From an uncultured Eubacterium sp. (GTDB lineage Bacteria; Bacillota; Clostridia; Lachnospirales; Lachnospiraceae): 43,340 nucleotides of DNA. The notes under the pieces are model-generated. The model was not told the origin of the DNA and did no database searches. It saw nothing but the letters and a program-made list of their open reading frames with translations. The position numbers were made by a program, and so were the translations under genes. Positions 42,147-43,340 of the stretch are shown here, one piece after another (the stretch's first letter is position 1; the number at the start of each line of letters is the position of its first letter). The DNA lies in contig CAJOMD010000027.1 of NCBI GenBank assembly GCA_905235555.1, positions 1 to 43,340 on the forward strand. Direction: 5' to 3'.

Positions 42147-43340
42147 ATGATTAAAGTAAATCTATTTGATTTTCAAAACGAAGCTGTGGACAAACTCTTT
42201 AATTATACTTGGTCTCCAAGCAGTAAAAATACTATCATTATGAAGGCGCCTACTGGCTCTGGTAAAACAGTTATGCTAATAGGTTTCATTGATAAGTTTT
42301 TAAACAGCGTATCAGAAGACTATGCTTTTGTATGGCTTTGTCCGGGGAAAGGCGATCTTGAGATGCAAAGTTACGAGAGTATGATTAACATAGCACCCAG
42401 TTTAAAGTCAGGAGACTTGTTTGATGCCCTAAACAATGGCTTTGAAGCTGGCAGTACTACATTTATAAATTGGGAGCTTATTACTAAAAAGGGGAATCGC
42501 GCCATCACAGATGGGGAAAAGAAAAATCTTTATAACAGAATAGATGAAGCAAAAAACAGTGGAACTAAATTTGTCCTAATTATAGATGAGGAACATAGCA
42601 ATAACACGAAGAAAGCAGACGATATCATTTCTTATTTTAACGCTGATCATATTATCAGAGTGAGTGCTACGGCGGTTAAAAAACCTAGTACAGAGTATTT
42701 TGAAATAGACGAGCAAGATGTTATAAACGAAGGTCTGATAACTAGGGCTATATACGTAAATCCTGGAATAGAAGATAATGAAAAGGTGGAGGAAGACTAT
42801 TTGACTCTTTTGCCGCTGGCGGATACAAAGAGAAAAGAAATGCAGGATAAGTATAAGGAACTTAATAAAAACATAAGACCACTTATTCTTGTACAGTTTC
42901 CTAATGCCAAAGACGAGTATGTGGAAGCAGTAGAGAGAAAGCTGGAAGAAATGGGATACACTTATGATAATGGTATGGTGTCTAAATGGATGAGTGGACA
43001 GCATAAGGATTTGCCAGAAAACCTTACGGATAATGATGGGATGCCGGTGTTTCTTCTTATGAAGCAAGCTATCTCCACAGGATGGGACTGCCCAAGGGCG
43101 AAGATTTTAGTTAAACTTCGTGAAAATATGAGCGAGCAATTTACCATACAAACGGTAGGCCGCATTAGACGTATGCCTGAGCGCAAACATTACGATGATG
43201 ATGTTTTAGATTTTTCATATGTTTATACATTTGATGAAAAATATAAGAGTGGATTAGTTTCCGAGTTAGATAGGGCTTATGAAGTGAGAAGACTTTTTGT
43301 GAAGGATAAGTGCAAGACTTTTACTTTGGAAAAAGAAAAC
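42147..43340 (+). CDS. res: type III restriction enzyme, Res helicase/nuclease subunit (N-terminal part)
   Basis: Begins at ATG 42147 (AAAGGATG upstream) and runs off the window; about 398 residues are visible. SF2 helicase motifs: MKAPTGSGKTVMLIGF at about 32-47 (Walker A), IIDEEHSNN near 146 (motif II, DEEH), VSATAVKKPSTEYF (motif III region), and ISTGWDCPRAKILVKLRE with FTIQTVGRIRRMPER (motifs V-VI). The C-terminal endonuclease domain lies outside the window. Cleavage needs the Mod subunit and two inversely oriented unmodified sites in this family. Confidence 0.94.
   Translation, partial: MIKVNLFDFQNEAVDKLFNYTWSPSSKNTIIMKAPTGSGKTVMLIGFIDKFLNSVSEDYAFVWLCPGKGDLEMQSYESMINIAPSLKSGDLFDALNNGFEAGSTTFINWELITKKGNRAITDGEKKNLYNRIDEAKNSGTKFVLIIDEEHSNNTKKADDIISYFNADHIIRVSATAVKKPSTEYFEIDEQDVINEGLITRAIYVNPGIEDNEKVEEDYLTLLPLADTKRKEMQDKYKELNKNIRPLILVQFPNAKDEYVEAVERKLEEMGYTYDNGMVSKWMSGQHKDLPENLTDNDGMPVFLLMKQAISTGWDCPRAKILVKLRENMSEQFTIQTVGRIRRMPERKHYDDDVLDFSYVYTFDEKYKSGLVSELDRAYEVRRLFVKDKCKTFTLEKEN

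Noticed and set aside
42576-43067. 163-residue minus-strand ORF opposite res
   Set aside because: It is antisense to conserved helicase motifs of the Res subunit and has no supporting start site.

Overview
This 43.3-kb window is AT-rich chromosomal DNA from an anaerobic, low-GC Bacillota, most likely class Clostridia and possibly Lachnospiraceae-like. The evidence is the proteins themselves: clostridial-type RpoB/RpoC, ribosomal proteins and citrate synthase, a four-subunit pyruvate:ferredoxin oxidoreductase, strong AAGGAGG-type ribosome binding sites and TTGACA/TATAAT promoters. A species cannot be named from the sequence alone. I saw no tRNA, rRNA, CRISPR array, origin or transposase gene.

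Layout. (1) 1-5.5 kb: the end of an unidentified gene, a 47-residue acidic peptide, and a nucleoside-type BMP ABC transporter (lipoprotein, double ATPase, two permeases). The lipoprotein carries an apparent one-base frameshift in its signal peptide. (2) 5.6-17.6 kb: housekeeping genes on the plus strand: proBA, a diacylglycerol-kinase-family lipid kinase, citrate synthase, a WYL regulator, a stand-alone KdpD N-domain protein paired with an M24 peptidase, an MreB, RecD2 and ComFC. (3) 17.7-20.2 kb: an accessory patch with two paralogous secreted InlB-repeat proteins on the minus strand, one frameshifted in a run of nine A, and two fragments of plus-strand genes. (4) 20.2-34.6 kb: the transcription/translation core rpmG-secE-nusG-rplK-rplA-rplJ-rplL-rpoB-rpoC-yhhQ, with an L10 leader attenuator and two matching candidate L1 operators. 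SecE and L10 both have unusual low-complexity C-terminal tails, one basic and one acidic. (5) 34.7-39.4 kb: an ECF S-component, a DUF436 protein, the porCDAB operon and a small membrane protein. (6) 39.4-43.3 kb: a defence cluster with a holin-like type I toxin candidate, an XRE regulator and a type III restriction-modification system (mod and the start of res).

The most interesting locus is in the normally compact gap between rplL and rpoB (24.2-26.2 kb). About 2 kb of extra DNA sits there: a 220-bp imperfect palindrome, then a promoter, 2.2 tandem 42-nt repeats that each can fold as a pseudoknot, an intrinsic terminator, and a 153-residue toxin of the ToxN/AbiQ superfamily. This is the full architecture of a type III toxin-antitoxin system (RNA antitoxin, protein endoribonuclease). 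It is followed by a short ORF remnant and a lipoprotein gene. rpoBC is then restarted by its own promoter, which overlaps the preceding terminator.

A second regulatory observation is a perfect 8-bp inverted repeat lying across the -35/-10 region of the mod promoter. It is a natural candidate operator for the divergently encoded XRE protein, which would act as a controller of the restriction-modification system. All assignments come from reading motifs and context; no database search was run.
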